Assembly: GCA_019828595.1 (NCBI GenBank)
Contig: JAHQRK010000025.1
Location: 806,001-870,000, forward strand
Length of the DNA stretch: 64,000 nt
Direction of reading: 5' to 3'
Source of the DNA: Aphanomyces cochlioides
Lineage: Eukaryota; Oomycota; Saprolegniomycetes; Saprolegniales; Verrucalvaceae
Shown: positions 30,766-41,060 of the stretch, piece by piece
How the letters are laid out: each line of letters starts with the position of its first letter
Position numbering within the stretch: position 1 is the stretch's first letter
Program-made: the position numbers and the translations under genes
The notes under the pieces: generated by a model
Seen by the model: only the letters and a program-made list of their open reading frames with translations
Database searches by the model: none
What the model was told of the DNA's origin: nothing

Positions 30766-30877
30766 TTTCCAATGTGAAATCCCAGAGAAAACATGTTGTT
30801 TAAGAGGTAATATTTTAAACTTGCGTTGAGTATGAACAAAAGATATATCTATAATATTTCGGAGGTCATCTTTTGTC

Positions 30878-30998
30878 CTTGCGTCTGGCAAAACAGGACA
30901 TCAACTTCCATAAAAATGGGAAAATCCTGGTTTTGGGATATTTTCAATTTCCATCGCTGAAAATGCCATATTATTTCGATATTTTGCCAGATGAACCC
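30878..30998. mobile_element. short Tourist-like MITE copy (GCGTCTGGCAAAA ends)
   Basis: GCGTCTGGCAAAA near 30881 and the inverse TTTTGCCAGATGAACCC near 30982-30998 form the terminal repeats of the family seen at 2431-2868 and 42265-42906. TAA follows the right end. The left terminus is eroded (CCTT instead of GGGT). About 120 bp, no coding sequence. Confidence 0.6.
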
Positions 30999-31392
30999 TA
31001 AAAGAATTCTGTTGGAGATCATGGTACTCAGGGAATTCGCCGACAAAGAACATGTGCATTGTCACAACTTCGTGTGACTGACAGGCTATTGTCCTCTGTA
31101 CACTACACTCAAGAAGAAATCCACCACTCGGAGTGTCCGTTCATTTCGTTGTCAAACTTATCTTCTTTACCCAAAGTCTGGTTCAATAACTCAGTGCGTT
31201 TCGGTAGGACAACGTTCTAGGTTCCCTGGAAATGTTGTCGCAAACTGTCGCACCGTGTTTGAAAGCATCAAAGCTGCAATAATTCGTCTTGGAGATTCGG
31301 CTAATGATACAAATCTCACGCATAGATATTCGCGATCACCTCCATTTCTGTCGACGTTTATAGCGTAATATATAAATGCATCTCTCCAAAAT
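30999..31392. other. intergenic stretch
   Basis: No gene recognised. Short open frames on both strands are unremarkable. It leads into a C-terminal LRR fragment on the plus strand. Confidence 0.35.
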
Positions 31393-31520
31393 GCCAAAAT
31401 GATTCTGGCAGCAGCACCAAAATCCCTGAAGACATTAGAAATTACTGATTCGGATGACTTGACCGATGTGGGGCCAAATGAAGTGCATCAATTAGATGAT
31501 GGATGCTCAATTAATATTTT
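31393..31520 (+). pseudogene. F-box-like/LRR family, C-terminal fragment (D-like)
   Basis: Reads AKMILAAAPKSLKTLEITDS followed by DDLTDVGPNEVHQLDDGCSI, close to AKMIMSAAPKSLKTISITKF and DLSDAGWKELDLLATDRSI at the end of the D copy at 32568-33853, but on the opposite strand. Nothing of the rest of the gene is present upstream. Confidence 0.65.
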
Positions 31521-32152
31521 GCAGATATATTTTTCGGAACTATATGGAGTTTTCTCGGTCATGACTGCGGTCATAGTTCATTTTTGGTCGTTTTATGACC
31601 AGGATAAAATATTCTGTTTTTTCATTTTTCTTTCACAATAGGACACCGAAAATCTTGTTTTCAAGCTTAAATCAGGCATCTCAAGATATGTAAACTTTTT
31701 AATGACCGCTCTAGCAGTCGAGATGGCTCTCATCATGGAGCATGATAGTCTTGACCTTGGCAGGAGTGATGACAACGAGTGTTTGTATTAGCTTAAAATT
31801 AGTATGATGACCAGAGTTAAATATATCTCGAATATTTATTCAAAAACAGCCAATTTGGAAACTATATCTCTGATATTTATTTTCTTGGTCATGACCCTGG
31901 CCATGACCGCAAAATTTATATTTATCACGAGGTGGACGAAGATGTTATTCCATCGAATTTACCCAAGGCAAGCTGTTTATTGCAAGACTATCCCATCTTG
32001 ACGAGTCTATTGAGTCTATATTGAGAAATAAATTCGCAAATACAGTCGTGTTTGTGATTTTTAGAGTCGTGTCCACTTTGATGGTGGATACCTCCTCCAA
32101 AAAATAATTTGACTGCCCCGCACATTTTCTTTTATGTAAAACTTTTCATAAA
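31521..32152. other. AT-rich stretch with short inverted motifs
   Basis: Contains repeated GGTCATGACC-type palindromes (for example near 31558-31610 and 31888-31905) but no clear element ends. No coding sequence that I can support. Confidence 0.35.
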
Positions 32153-32454
32153 GAGCCTGCTCGGGAATCGTCAATGTCGATGTGGGGCATCGATGATATC
32201 CGGACGTCTTCGTGTTTCTTTTTCAAATTTTTCTGTGATGAATTCTTCGTTTTTTCTGAAAAAGTGCCTGAGGCATTGTCAGGCATTCACAGGCATTGAT
32301 GCATCATCAAACTGCATCGATGCTTGAGATAATCCGGAAACATGGACAGACCAAAGCTGTTAATTATCCGGAAATTTGACAAATGAGCCAATCAGAGGGC
32401 TGGATTTATCGTAAAACTGACAGACATCGACATTGACGATTCCCGACCAGGCTC
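32153..32454. mobile_element. MITE with 31-bp TIRs
   Basis: 32153-32183 (GAGCCTGCTCGGGAATCGTC...) is repeated in inverse at 32424-32454 with one mismatch. A/T triplets (AAA) flank both ends and may be a target duplication. The 240-bp interior is non-coding and contains a direct repeat of CAGGCATT near 32279-32299. No relative seen elsewhere in the window. Confidence 0.75.
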
Positions 32455-32567
32455 AAAGCTTCAGGTATTTCATAATTAATACAATAGTGTACCAATTAAT
32501 TTTCCTCGGAGGTTCCTTAACCCCCTGACATCTTGTAGTAAAACAAAACCCGATAAACACACCTGAC

Positions 32568-33853
32568 TTAGTCTTCATCTGGAGGGGGTGTTCTTTTCAG
32601 GGTAATCGATCGGTCGGTTGCAAGAAGGTCAAGTTCTTTCCATCCTGCATCAGACAAGTCATGGAATTTCGTAATAGATATGGTCTTGAGGGATTTTGGC
32701 GCGGCAGACATAATCATTTTTGCGTCTTCGAGAGATGTGATGGCTCCAGTTAAATCCAAACGGCAAAGAGTCCCGTGGTCTCGAATCACATCGGCCAGAA
32801 GAATTGCGTCTTTTGATGTCAATTTCCTTCCCTTTAAGTGGAATGCTTGCAACTTGGATATTTGCACCATTTTTGCGACAAATGGCCAAGCACACATCGG
32901 TTCGTTGTCACTTTTCACATATTCATGTTCAAACATGAACTTGGTGCATTTCGTCTCCAGTACTCCTCGGAAGACGTAGAGAGAATCTTTCAGTTTGTCC
33001 GTATCCCACTTGATATCTTCTTTGATGGGATATAGCGGTGAAAATGACAACTTGAGTCGATTGAACCGTCGAGCATAGTCACTTACGAGCAAAATCACAT
33101 TGTCAAACGACTCTTCGACCTGAAAAATCTCAATGGTGGGCTTTGCCAAGATATTTGACAGAATTTGAGTCTCACGGCTTGGTTTTCCCACGCAAATTTT
33201 TGCAATTTAAAGCTTTGAATCGGGTGATATCCAAACCACCGGAACAACAAGTTGGCCATCTTCGTCGAAATTACACAAGGGGCCACGATTTCAGAAAAGG
33301 ATGTTCGTAAATCCAATTTCCGAACAGTATTGCTGAATGCGGCGTACTTTAAAACATCTTCGGCAATTTTCCGAGTGCTATTGACAACTTGAATGCGCTC
33401 GAGAGTTGGAAATGCTTGAAGGCAAGGGCGAGGAGTGATGTCCACTTTCTCCAGAGATGTGATTCGAAATGATTTCCAAGCTTGCAAAGACTTGGAGCCC
33501 AATTTCTCTGTTGGTCGAATCCATGCAATTGACGCCAGAGGATGCACATGCTGACGAACCCAGTTGATGTCGGTTGTTTCGTCCACAATAACTTTAGAGT
33601 AATACCTTGCAATCCCTTCTAGATGGCCAAGAGAAGCTGGATCCATCGTGATCCTTGTGAGCTTCAAGCGCGGTCACAAGAAAGCATGATTCCACCTTAG
33701 GTCAGCGTGCAAGTGCCAAATATACTTCAGCGGGCCAAGGGCCTAGGAACGCAGGACTGCGACGATAAATGTATGCAGAGTCTCCCAGTCTTCGAGAAAG
33801 AAAGCTATCTTGACGACAACATTGACAGGAACCACTGGAGATGTAGCCACCAT
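32568..33853 (-). pseudogene. F-box-like/LRR family, subfamily D copy
   Basis: From ATG at 33851-33853 the frame gives VPVNVVVKIAFFLEDWETL, then a TAG at 33743-33745, ALGPLKYIWHLHADLRWN, and a TGA at 33674-33676 in place of the tryptophan of FLWPxLKL. The frame is then open from LTRITMDPASLGHLEGIARY to KLQKFAWEN near 33190, where it shifts to ETQILSNILAKPTIEIFQVE and runs to 32568 (AKMIMSAAPKSLKTISI). Closest to the intact D gene at 24141. Two nonsense codons and one frameshift. Confidence 0.85.
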
Positions 33854-34101
33854 ACGACAGCATTCCAGAAATGGCCGAAGAAGTGACGACGGTCGCAGCG
33901 CAGGTGCATTTCAAATTTTGTTGGCATCTCTGACAGAACTGTATAATTTAATACTGGTATAATTTATTAGAAATATAGTATTTATTAATAAAGGAACCTG
34001 TGAAAATCAATATATTAAGGAGGATGAAAGGGCGTGTTCGGACCAACTTTTGAAACAGCGATTTTTCCCATAGTAGCCAATCAAATCCTTTTTCATGGTT
34101 A

Positions 34102-34614
34102 GTGGTGAAAAACCGCTCCAAACGACCTTCTGGAGGTAGTTTGGAGCAGTTTTTGCAGTTCACCATTGTTTATCCCACGGGCTTTGTTCCTGTTGTCTGC
34201 TCAATTGTTGTTGCTGCTGCCACTGTGGCATTGTTGGATGGCCGTGCCTTTCCTGCTGAGGCCAAGAACGACTTCGTTGGAGATGGCTCCTCCGTCTGGC
34301 CAGCCGTGAAAGCAAGTTCAGGCAAGAATGGTTGGTTTGTGCGATATTTGAGATGCTCAAGGGAAACATTCTATGTTATTGCAAAGCACCTTGAAATGTC
34401 CTGGACAACTCTACACCCCCCGCTGCATCCCTTTGCGCATTTTGACATCGTTGATCGCACTGCGATCACGATCTACTATCTCACCCACTGTGATGGTCTG
34501 GACTGTGCCGCGCTTGTCTTTGGTATAGGAAAAACCATAGTACCTGTACAATCCGAGATTATCAAAAAACGAGTGATTTTCATCCCTCAAGAAAGTGTAA
34601 ACTTTCATGCTTAA
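34102..34614 (+). pseudogene. Harbinger-like transposase, N-terminal fragment
   Basis: The frame contains NGWFVRYLRCSRETFYVIAK and RTAITIYYLTHCDGLDCAAL with VFGIGKTIV, the pattern of the N-terminal helical region of DDE_Tnp_4 transposases (LRCSR.TF.., YLTHG.SL...A.VFG.SK). It ends without the catalytic domain. The first 50 residues are hydrophobic and unlike the family, so the coding start probably lies near 34270. No terminal repeats found around it. Confidence 0.5.
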
Positions 34615-35769
34615 GATTTGACTGCCGTTCGTTGCACAATGCTTTAAAGTAGGTGGCTGTGCGTCGAGGGTCATTCGATTAACTTCGTCAATAGATGGTT
34701 CCAGACAAAACAAACCTCATCCTTTCGAGTTTGACGTTTTATGGCACATGATTAATCGACTTTTTTAAACGTCGGACGAGTGGGTATTTGTTTCCTGTCT
34801 TCGTCGCCCAGGCGCCAATGTTGCCGAGCATGGAATAATCCTCACATTTGCAGTTAGTATTCCTGTGGCATTAGATGTAGCATGACTCCTCATATAAGAT
34901 TTACAAGCACCTGCCTCGTAGGCTCAACAAGAGTGGATGCAACCACAGTTTTCTCGGCTGCCAACATGCAAGCTGTGGTTGCATCGTCTTCTGTTGAGCT
35001 CTGAATCCAGTTTTGAGCTAGAAAGTTGACATTGTTTGGTTATAGCAATAAGATAAGCTTGATCGATGGCCTTGTGTTTATTGTTCTTGACCTGTCAGGG
35101 ACGGTGCTCCCTCTGACTTTATCATCAGCGTGGCGAGCCAGGCTAATTTATTGACCTTTGTGTTTCCGACATTGAAGAAAACGAAATATGATCGTGTTAG
35201 TTTGAATGAAACACTTTCACAACTTAATCCCACGACCGTCCCACAAATTCCGACTATAAATAATTTTAAAGGGCCCAAGAGGCCCAATGCTGTGACGGTT
35301 TTGAAGAGCATTTTGAAAACATTGAACTGGCTAGAACCTTCTATTTACCGCCAAATATCGAATAATTGTAGAGGATTTCTAGTGAGTTTAGAAATTCGTT
35401 TTCTTGTTCATCAAGTGATCAATCTAAGTAATTTCGAGTTCAATCGGTGCATGTTCGACTTCCATATTTACACGAGCAAACGCTGCTGAAACCACCTATT
35501 ATAGTATTGTCTGCCCCGCTTGTAGGACCGGGATTATCTGCTCAGCAGACTTGGAAGTCAAATTAGATTATCAATAATGAATTGGAAAACATGGGTAAGG
35601 TAAAAAATTCCTGCATCTCATGTCGGAGAAGGGAAAAGAGGCTTGTGAAATAAACGGCATCCTCGTGAACATTTCGACTCCAGTTTGTTAGACGTCATCT
35701 TCAGGTTCTGTTTGATGCAAGGAAATTCATCGTTGAGCGGCCAATTGACTTAAAACTTGACACTTTTCG
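34615..35769. other. intergenic stretch with hairpin
   Basis: A 119-codon plus-strand frame at 35130-35489 has no recognisable motif. The clearest structure is the imperfect hairpin at 34922-34999, listed separately. The right end (from about 35560) contains decayed sequence leading into the next LRR relic. Confidence 0.35.
34922..34999. repeat. imperfect 27-bp hairpin
   Basis: Arms 34922-34948 (GCTCAACAAGAGTGGATGCA...) and 34973-34999 match at 23 of 27 positions in inverse, including a 13-bp perfect inner part GATGCAACCACAG/CTGTGGTTGCATC, with a 24-nt loop. It could be a small foldback repeat or a structured RNA precursor. No flanking duplication was recognised. Confidence 0.6.
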
Positions 35770-36740
35770 CTTGATAATGCATGAATACGTGAAATCGTGA
35801 TATCCTTGAGGGAAGGAGGCGTTGCTGCTAGAATGACTTTGGCATCACTAAGACTTGTGATGGCGCGTACAACGTCAGTCGTTCGAGCTTGGGATGACCC
35901 GCCCTTTAGGTGTAAACTTGATATTTGTCAGTATGAATTCTTGCACTCTGGAAGCTTGTACCATCGGTGCTAGAATTTGCCAAAGAATTGTCGGTGTACA
36001 CTCAATGGAGCAAGACGCTTGCTGAACCATCCAGCTTTGGCATTTTGTCTCCAGCAATTGCCCAAATACAGCGATAAAATTGCTTAGTGTGTAAGCATGC
36101 GAGTTGATGTCTCCATGTCTCCCCAAGGTGATATTTAGGTGAGAAAGTTGAGCTGAGATGTCGAGACCATCGATCCTACGAGGCTCTTCTCCCTGAAATC
36201 TCTTAAAGAGTTGATTTTGCCAAGACTGCCTTTAGAATCTTAGCTCGTAGAGTTGGTACTTCCCATGAAAAGTAATGCATTCGGACGCCTCGAACGGGCT
36301 GACATGAAATCCATTCATTTAAATCGTCTGCGAGTATTGTAGTAATCGTTCAAATGCTTCGAGTCACTCAAAGCCAAATGCTGAAGGAACGACCTTGATG
36401 CAGCGTATTCCCGGACGACTCGAGTGATTTCTGGCGTACATTTCATAACTTCTAAGCTTTGGATGAATGGTAATGCCACAATAAATAGGCCTGAATGAAC
36501 GTTCACTTTCTCCAATGACGTCACGTGACTGTGAAGTGATGCACGCAGGGACATAACTGATGGGTAAACGTTCTTGGTCGTCTGAGTCCAAGCAATCTTT
36601 GTCGTCGGGTTAAGATGCTTTTGAAGCCACGCTACTTGATACGCTTCATTCACAACAATCTGTGGATAGTACTTGGCGATGGCCTCGAGATGGACGAGGG
36701 ATTCGACGTATTTTGGAGTGGTCTAAAAGCCATAATTTGT
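35770..36740 (-). pseudogene. F-box-like/LRR family relic
   Basis: Recognisable blocks on the minus strand: VESLVHLEAIAKYYPQIVVN near 36700, VAWLQKHLNPTTKIAWTQTT near 36630, SLEKVNVHSGLFIVALPFIQ, EYAASRSFLQHLALS near 36400, then a gap in sense, FGQLLETKCQSWMVQQASCS and ILWQILAPMVQASRVQEFIL near 36060-35930, and a shifted C-terminal VILAATPPSLKDITISR-like tail near 35800. The F-box-like part is absent and the frame changes repeatedly. The same subtype recurs in the relics at 38940-39510 and 41565-42262. Confidence 0.65.
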
Positions 36741-36841
36741 CGATACTACAATCAGCAATGTCATGATTCCTAGATTGTCTTGAGGGTACTTTGGCTTCAT
36801 TGGCATAGTCGTGTAGAAAAGTGAATTCTTTTCGACTCTAG

Positions 36842-38092
36842 TTACGATGAAGAGTCTGTTCTTCGGGAAATGTTTTTCAATTCGACGCATTCTTGTTCAT
36901 CGAACGCCTCAGTCAAAGCTGTTCCTCGCATGGTTATGGCGTAGCTCTTCAGTGATGGAGGTGCATCTGTGAGAATATATTTTGCTCCTTGGAAGGATAC
37001 ACCGTTCTGAAAAGTTAGCTCTTGAAGTGTAGACATATCACAAATAGTATGAGCCACTTCCAATGCATCGTCATTTGAGATTGGATAAGTACCAACTATC
37101 AACTTTGTCACTGGATTGCTGCAACGATGGTTGCAAGATTGTGCATAGTCTTTGAAACCCGAAGTCATGGGGCTCAATCAACTTCAATTCTTTGACTTCT
37201 GTTTCAAGATATGGCAGAAATACGTGAAGAAAGCCATCGAAATTGCTCCAATCCGAAAGTTCATCGGGATATCGCCCACAAAATCTCCAAGTCATTAATC
37301 CAGTGCAGCGGTCGAAATATATCTCGAACGGCAAGGACCCCACTGTATCGATTTCGTTGAGAGTGAATTCCTCCAAGGCAGGGTTGCTCAAGACAGAACG
37401 CACGACTTGATCGCGCAGGTCCGTGGATTCCCATGAGAAATCTTCCATGCTAAACACTTTGATAGGCCGAGATCGAATGCACTTGAGCAAGTCATTGCCC
37501 ATGGACTTTGTAATTTTACAATGGTTCTCGTCTTCAAAATCAGTCGAGCCGAGATAAAGTCGCTGCTGGTGGCTGCAAATTTGAAAATGATATCTCCCAG
37601 TCTTGCCGTGCAGTTGAAGCATCCGACCTCCTCCAAATACGTAAGCGCATCGAAAGCGTGGGTAAGTTGATCAGGCTTGTAAGCAAACGGCGAGATTGAT
37701 GTGATTGGAAACGATATCCATTCACCCAATGTGTCGCTTGGTCCCATCCAATGTATCGACTTCATCAAATGACCGAATTGTCGAAACCAAACCAAATCTG
37801 TTTTGGCATCGACCATGACACATGAAAAATATTTGACGATTCCCTCCACGTGAATACGCGAAACGTCGTCCATTCTTGTTGCATTCAAGCGTGGCGAGAG
37901 AACGAATAACGTTACGTCCCAGTGGAGTCGAAAATGCAAATGCCACAAGTGCTCCAAAGGTCCCAAGGCATTGGCAGGATGTAGCGCCTCGAGGAATGTC
38001 TTGACAGTCGTCCAGTCTTGAAGAAGGAATGCAATCTTGACCACAATATTGCTTGGAAGCACAAGGGAGCCCGTTCTCCCCATCTTGGACAA
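36842..38092 (-). pseudogene. F-box-like/LRR family, subfamily C copy
   Basis: Starts at ATG 38090-38092 with VLPSNIVVKIAFLLQDWTTV, NALGPLEHLWHLHFRLHW and HVEGIVKYFSCVMVDAKTDL. The frame shifts near 37560 (continuing QRLYLGSTDFEDENHCKITK, then RDQVVRSVLSNPALEEFTLN) and again near 37100 (continuing TKLIVGTYPISNDDALEVAH to the end). Otherwise close to the intact C gene at 39568-40818. Two frameshifts, no nonsense codons: a recent pseudogene. A perfect hairpin with CTTTAC/GTAAAG lies 42 bp upstream. Confidence 0.85.
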
Positions 38093-38133
38093 GCAACAAA
38101 TTGCTGTTCTGCAAGTTCGAATTCGTACTTTAC

Positions 38134-38165
38134 GTTCACTTTACAGGTGTGGCTGTAAAGTGAAC
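38134..38165. promoter_or_regulatory. perfect 13-bp inverted repeat, CTTTACAG/CTGTAAAG
   Basis: GTTCACTTTACAG (38134-38146), a 6-nt spacer GTGTGG and CTGTAAAGTGAAC (38153-38165). It lies about 40 bp upstream of the start codon of the C-type copy at 36842-38092. The same GTTCACTTTAC/GTAAAGTGAA pair, with a longer spacer, precedes the intact C gene at 39568-40818. A cis-regulatory role is inferred from position and recurrence. Confidence 0.5.
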
Positions 38166-38569
38166 ATCCAGCCGTCGAGGTGTGGGGTGGAGAATATGGT
38201 TTTATTCTTATCCTCTCGTGAAAGATGAATGGGGCAAGTTTGTAAATACCTGGCGAGTTTGAATAAACGATCGTATTCGGATTCCAGCCGTAGCCAAGCA
38301 TTCAGAGCACACGATACCCAGAAGCTCGTCATTGCCCACATAAGATGAAACGTCTTGGTGCAGCCATTCTTGCAATAGTGCATGTCGACGTTTGCGTATC
38401 CTGGGCATTGATCCCAGTCATACTCGCCATTGCCGTTCATTCTGGCTGGTGGTACTTGTCTTCCTGTGCCACTCAAATTAACCCATGGGGTAAAGTTATC
38501 CAAGTATCTCAACGGGGAATTATTTACCCTTTTCAAAATTACCCCACTCTGAAACGAGCTCTACAGTGA
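38166..38569. other. intergenic stretch with coding-like minus frame
   Basis: A minus-strand open frame crosses the whole stretch (38141-38536: NGNGEYDWDQCPGYANVDMH, KNGCTKTFHLMWAMTSFWVS). It has several Cys/His but no pattern I recognise, and a second frame is also open, so I do not call a gene. Confidence 0.3.
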
Positions 38570-38769
38570 GCGTAAAGCCGAGATGTCCCATCTTCAAAAA
38601 GATATCCCCCAGTGTCAACAAACTCAGCAAATCTGTACTCAAAACAATCTTTATCTGGTCAAACGAGTGGCGGTTTCACTGTAGTGTTCACTTTTGCGCT
38701 GTCCGACGAATTGAACAAATTAGCGTACCTATGGTCGATTTCATTTCGTTTAGACAAGGTGCCGAGTGA
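38570..38769 (+). pseudogene. F-box-like/LRR family, C-terminal fragment on plus strand
   Basis: The phrase FALSDELNKLAYLWSISFRL then DKVPSE matches the C-terminal SFSDSHGHELIELAKKWTIQ and FDKVQSE of the fragment at 40925-41056. Upstream sequence is related to the LRR end but frameshifted. Both fragments lie upstream of a minus-strand C copy, so the arrangement is duplicated. Confidence 0.5.
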
Positions 38770-38939
38770 AAAAAGCATAGTTTAATATGCCAACAAGACT
38801 TGTCTGGCCCACAAGTAGGACTTTGGCTAACCTCTCAGGAGAAATTGGCGACATATAAAGGCTGCTTCTCCTGTCGGCAGAGCGGGGAAAGTGGTAACGA
38901 GGCTTGATTATGAATGGGATCCTCGTTAACATGCTGATT

Positions 38940-39510
38940 TCACTTGGTCGCCATCGTCAGGTTCTGTTTAATGCGAATCGACCATTTCTTCTCCAGCTCG
39001 TTCAATTCGTGTCGTTGTGAATCGGAAAAGACAAATGCAAGAACGTAAAGTCGTTCGACTGAAGCCGACGCTGCACTCAAAACAACCTTTATGTGGTCGA
39101 ACCAGATAGGAACATTGTACAAGACGAGCTCTTGGAGTATTTAAGCCAATGCAAGTGTTCATCCTGCTTGCGTCTACAGTATCGAAAGGCCAGTCGATAT
39201 GATCTTCCACGAGTGAATTCTGAAGAAAGATCCACGAGAGAATAGAAGGGTGATTCAACATTTCTCCCCGTTTCTACCGCTGAGTTCGCTTGGATTGGAG
39301 TTATTTTGGAATGGCCTGCACAAGACAGCCGTCAATTGTCGATACCAAATGCTTTTGAAGACACGCAACTTGGCTTGCTTCATTCACAACAACCTGTGGA
39401 TAGTACTTGGCGATGGCCTCAAGATGGGCGAGGGATTCGACGTATTTTGGAGTGGTTTGAAAGCTATAATTTGTCGATACCAAAACAGCAATGTTTTGGT
39501 ACAATGTCAT
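38940..39510 (-). pseudogene. collapsed F-box-like/LRR family relic
   Basis: The 5' part (39510-39310) reads TTPKYVESLAHLEAIAKYYP and VACLQKHL, nearly the same as the relic at 35770-36740. It is followed, after a deletion of most of the gene, by a C-terminal part LQELVLYNVPIWFDHIKVVL and ASVERLYVLAFVFSDSQRHE ending at 38940. The two parts are in different frames. An internally deleted copy. Confidence 0.65.
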
Positions 39511-39567
39511 GAAACTTTGGCTTTATTGGCATGGATGTGTAGACAAGTCAATTCTCTCCGACTCTAG

Positions 39568-40818
39568 TTAAGATAAAGTGTCTGTTCGTCGGCAAATATT
39601 TTTCAATTCGACGCGTTCTTGTTCATTGAATGCATGACAGTGAGTCAAAGCTGCTCCTAGAACGGTTATGGCGTTGCTCTTCAGGGATGGGGGTGCAGCC
39701 GTGAGAATTTCTTTTGCGCCTTCAAAGGTTAAACGACCATCCAATGTTAGCACTTGAAGTGTGGAAATGTCACGAATAGTTCGAGCCAAAGAAGAAGCAT
39801 CTCGATTTGAGAGAAAACAAGGCCCAAGTATCAACTCTGCCACTTTGGATTGCTGCAGCGACTGGTTCAAAATTGCGCATAGTCTTTGCATCCCAAATTC
39901 ATTGGGCTCGATCACCTTGAATTGTTTGACTTCTGTTTCAAGCAACGGCAGAAATAAGCGAAGAAAGCCATCGAGATTGCTCCAATCCCCAAGTATCTCG
40001 GAAAATCGCCCATAAAACTTCCAAGTCATTGATCCAATGGTGCGGTCGACGTGTACCTCAAACGCCAAGGACTCTACATCATCGTGTTCGTTGAATGTGA
40101 ATTGCTGCAAGGCGGGGTTGCTCAAGACAGAACGCACTACTTGATCACGCATCTCCGTGGATTCCCAAGTGAAATTTTCCATGTTAAAGACTTTGATAGG
40201 TTGAGGTCGAATGCACTTGAGCAAGTCATTGCCCATAGACTTTGTAATTGTAGTATACTCCCCCGCTGGTTGATCAGTTGCACACAGATAAATTCGCTGG
40301 AGACTCGAGCTGGTGGCTACGTAGTTGCAAATAATCTCTCCAAGTCTTGCTGTGCAGTTGAAGCAAGCGACCTCTTCCAAATACGGAAGGTCATCGAAAG
40401 CTTGGGTCAGTTGGTCAGGCTGGTAAGGAATCGACAAGAGTGATGTGATCCGGAAAGATTTCCATTCGCCCAATGTGTCGGTTTGTTCCATCCATTCAAT
40501 CGACTTCATCAAATGACCGAATTGCCGAAACCAAGCCAAGTCGGTTTTGGAATCCACTGCGACTCGGGTGTAGTACTTGACGATTCCTTCCACGTGAATA
40601 CGCGAAGTTTCGTCCATCTTTCTTAAATTCAAACTTGGCCAGAGATTCTTTTCGTTCCATTCAAGCCGAAAATGCAAATGCCACAAATGCTCCAAAGGTC
40701 CCAAGGCATTAGCAGAATGAAGCGCCTCGAGCAATGTCGTGACAGTCTTCCAATCTTGAAGCAGGAATGCAATTTTGACCACGATGTCGCTTGGAAGCAA
40801 GAGCGAGCTGTTCTCCAT
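39568..40818 (-). CDS. F-box-like/LRR family protein, subfamily C, intact
   Basis: An uninterrupted frame of 416 codons from the ATG at 40816-40818, chosen because it precedes the conserved SSLLLPSDIVVKIAFLLQDW and matches the start of the 36842 copy; an upstream in-frame ATG at 40915-40917 would run through the inverted-repeat promoter region. Other landmarks: NALGPLEHLWHLHFRLEWNE, SRIHVEGIVKYYTRVAVDSK, TDLAWFRQFGHLMKSIEWME, KSMGNDLLKCIRPQPIKVFN, VVRSVLSNPALQQFTFNEHD, LSNRDASSLARTIRDISTLQ and AKEILTAAPPSLKSNAI. No signal peptide or membrane helix. Preceded by GTTCACTTTAC and GTAAAGTGAA in inverse orientation. Confidence 0.87.
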   Translation of the reverse strand: MENSSLLLPSDIVVKIAFLLQDWKTVTTLLEALHSANALGPLEHLWHLHFRLEWNEKNLWPSLNLRKMDETSRIHVEGIVKYYTRVAVDSKTDLAWFRQFGHLMKSIEWMEQTDTLGEWKSFRITSLLSIPYQPDQLTQAFDDLPYLEEVACFNCTARLGEIICNYVATSSSLQRIYLCATDQPAGEYTTITKSMGNDLLKCIRPQPIKVFNMENFTWESTEMRDQVVRSVLSNPALQQFTFNEHDDVESLAFEVHVDRTIGSMTWKFYGRFSEILGDWSNLDGFLRLFLPLLETEVKQFKVIEPNEFGMQRLCAILNQSLQQSKVAELILGPCFLSNRDASSLARTIRDISTLQVLTLDGRLTFEGAKEILTAAPPSLKSNAITVLGAALTHCHAFNEQERVELKNICRRTDTLS

Positions 40819-40857
40819 CACAGAATGAAGTCCTGCAAGTTCGAATTCGTACTTTAC

Positions 40858-40913
40858 GTTCACTTTACTAGTACATGTGTACAGTGACAATAGTTTACAC
40901 CTGTAAAGTGAAT
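40858..40913. promoter_or_regulatory. CTTTAC/GTAAAG inverted repeat upstream of C gene
   Basis: GTTCACTTTAC (40858-40868) and GTAAAGTGAAT (40903-40913) flank a 34-bp spacer, 40 bp upstream of the chosen start at 40818. It corresponds to the tighter palindrome at 38134-38165. The conserved arms with different spacers suggest the hexamer pair matters rather than a strict hairpin. Function is inferred. Confidence 0.5.
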
Positions 40914-40924
40914 GCAAAGTCGAG

Positions 40925-41056
40925 CAGCATCGGCTTCATTCAGGAACTTCATGTTCTTGGTTGAGTTTTTCCGATTCACATGGACACGAATTGATCGAGC
41001 TTGCCAAGAAATGGACGATTCAATTGTATTTCGACAAGGTGCAGAGTGAAGAAACA
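40925..41056 (+). pseudogene. F-box-like/LRR family, C-terminal fragment on plus strand
   Basis: Reads LSFSDSHGHELIELAKKWTI then QLYFDKVQSEETN, the family C-terminus (compare FSDSQRHELNELEKKWSI at 38940-39122 on the other strand). It begins right behind the promoter repeat of the divergent C gene and has nothing of the family upstream. Confidence 0.6.
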
Positions 41057-41060
41057 AATG

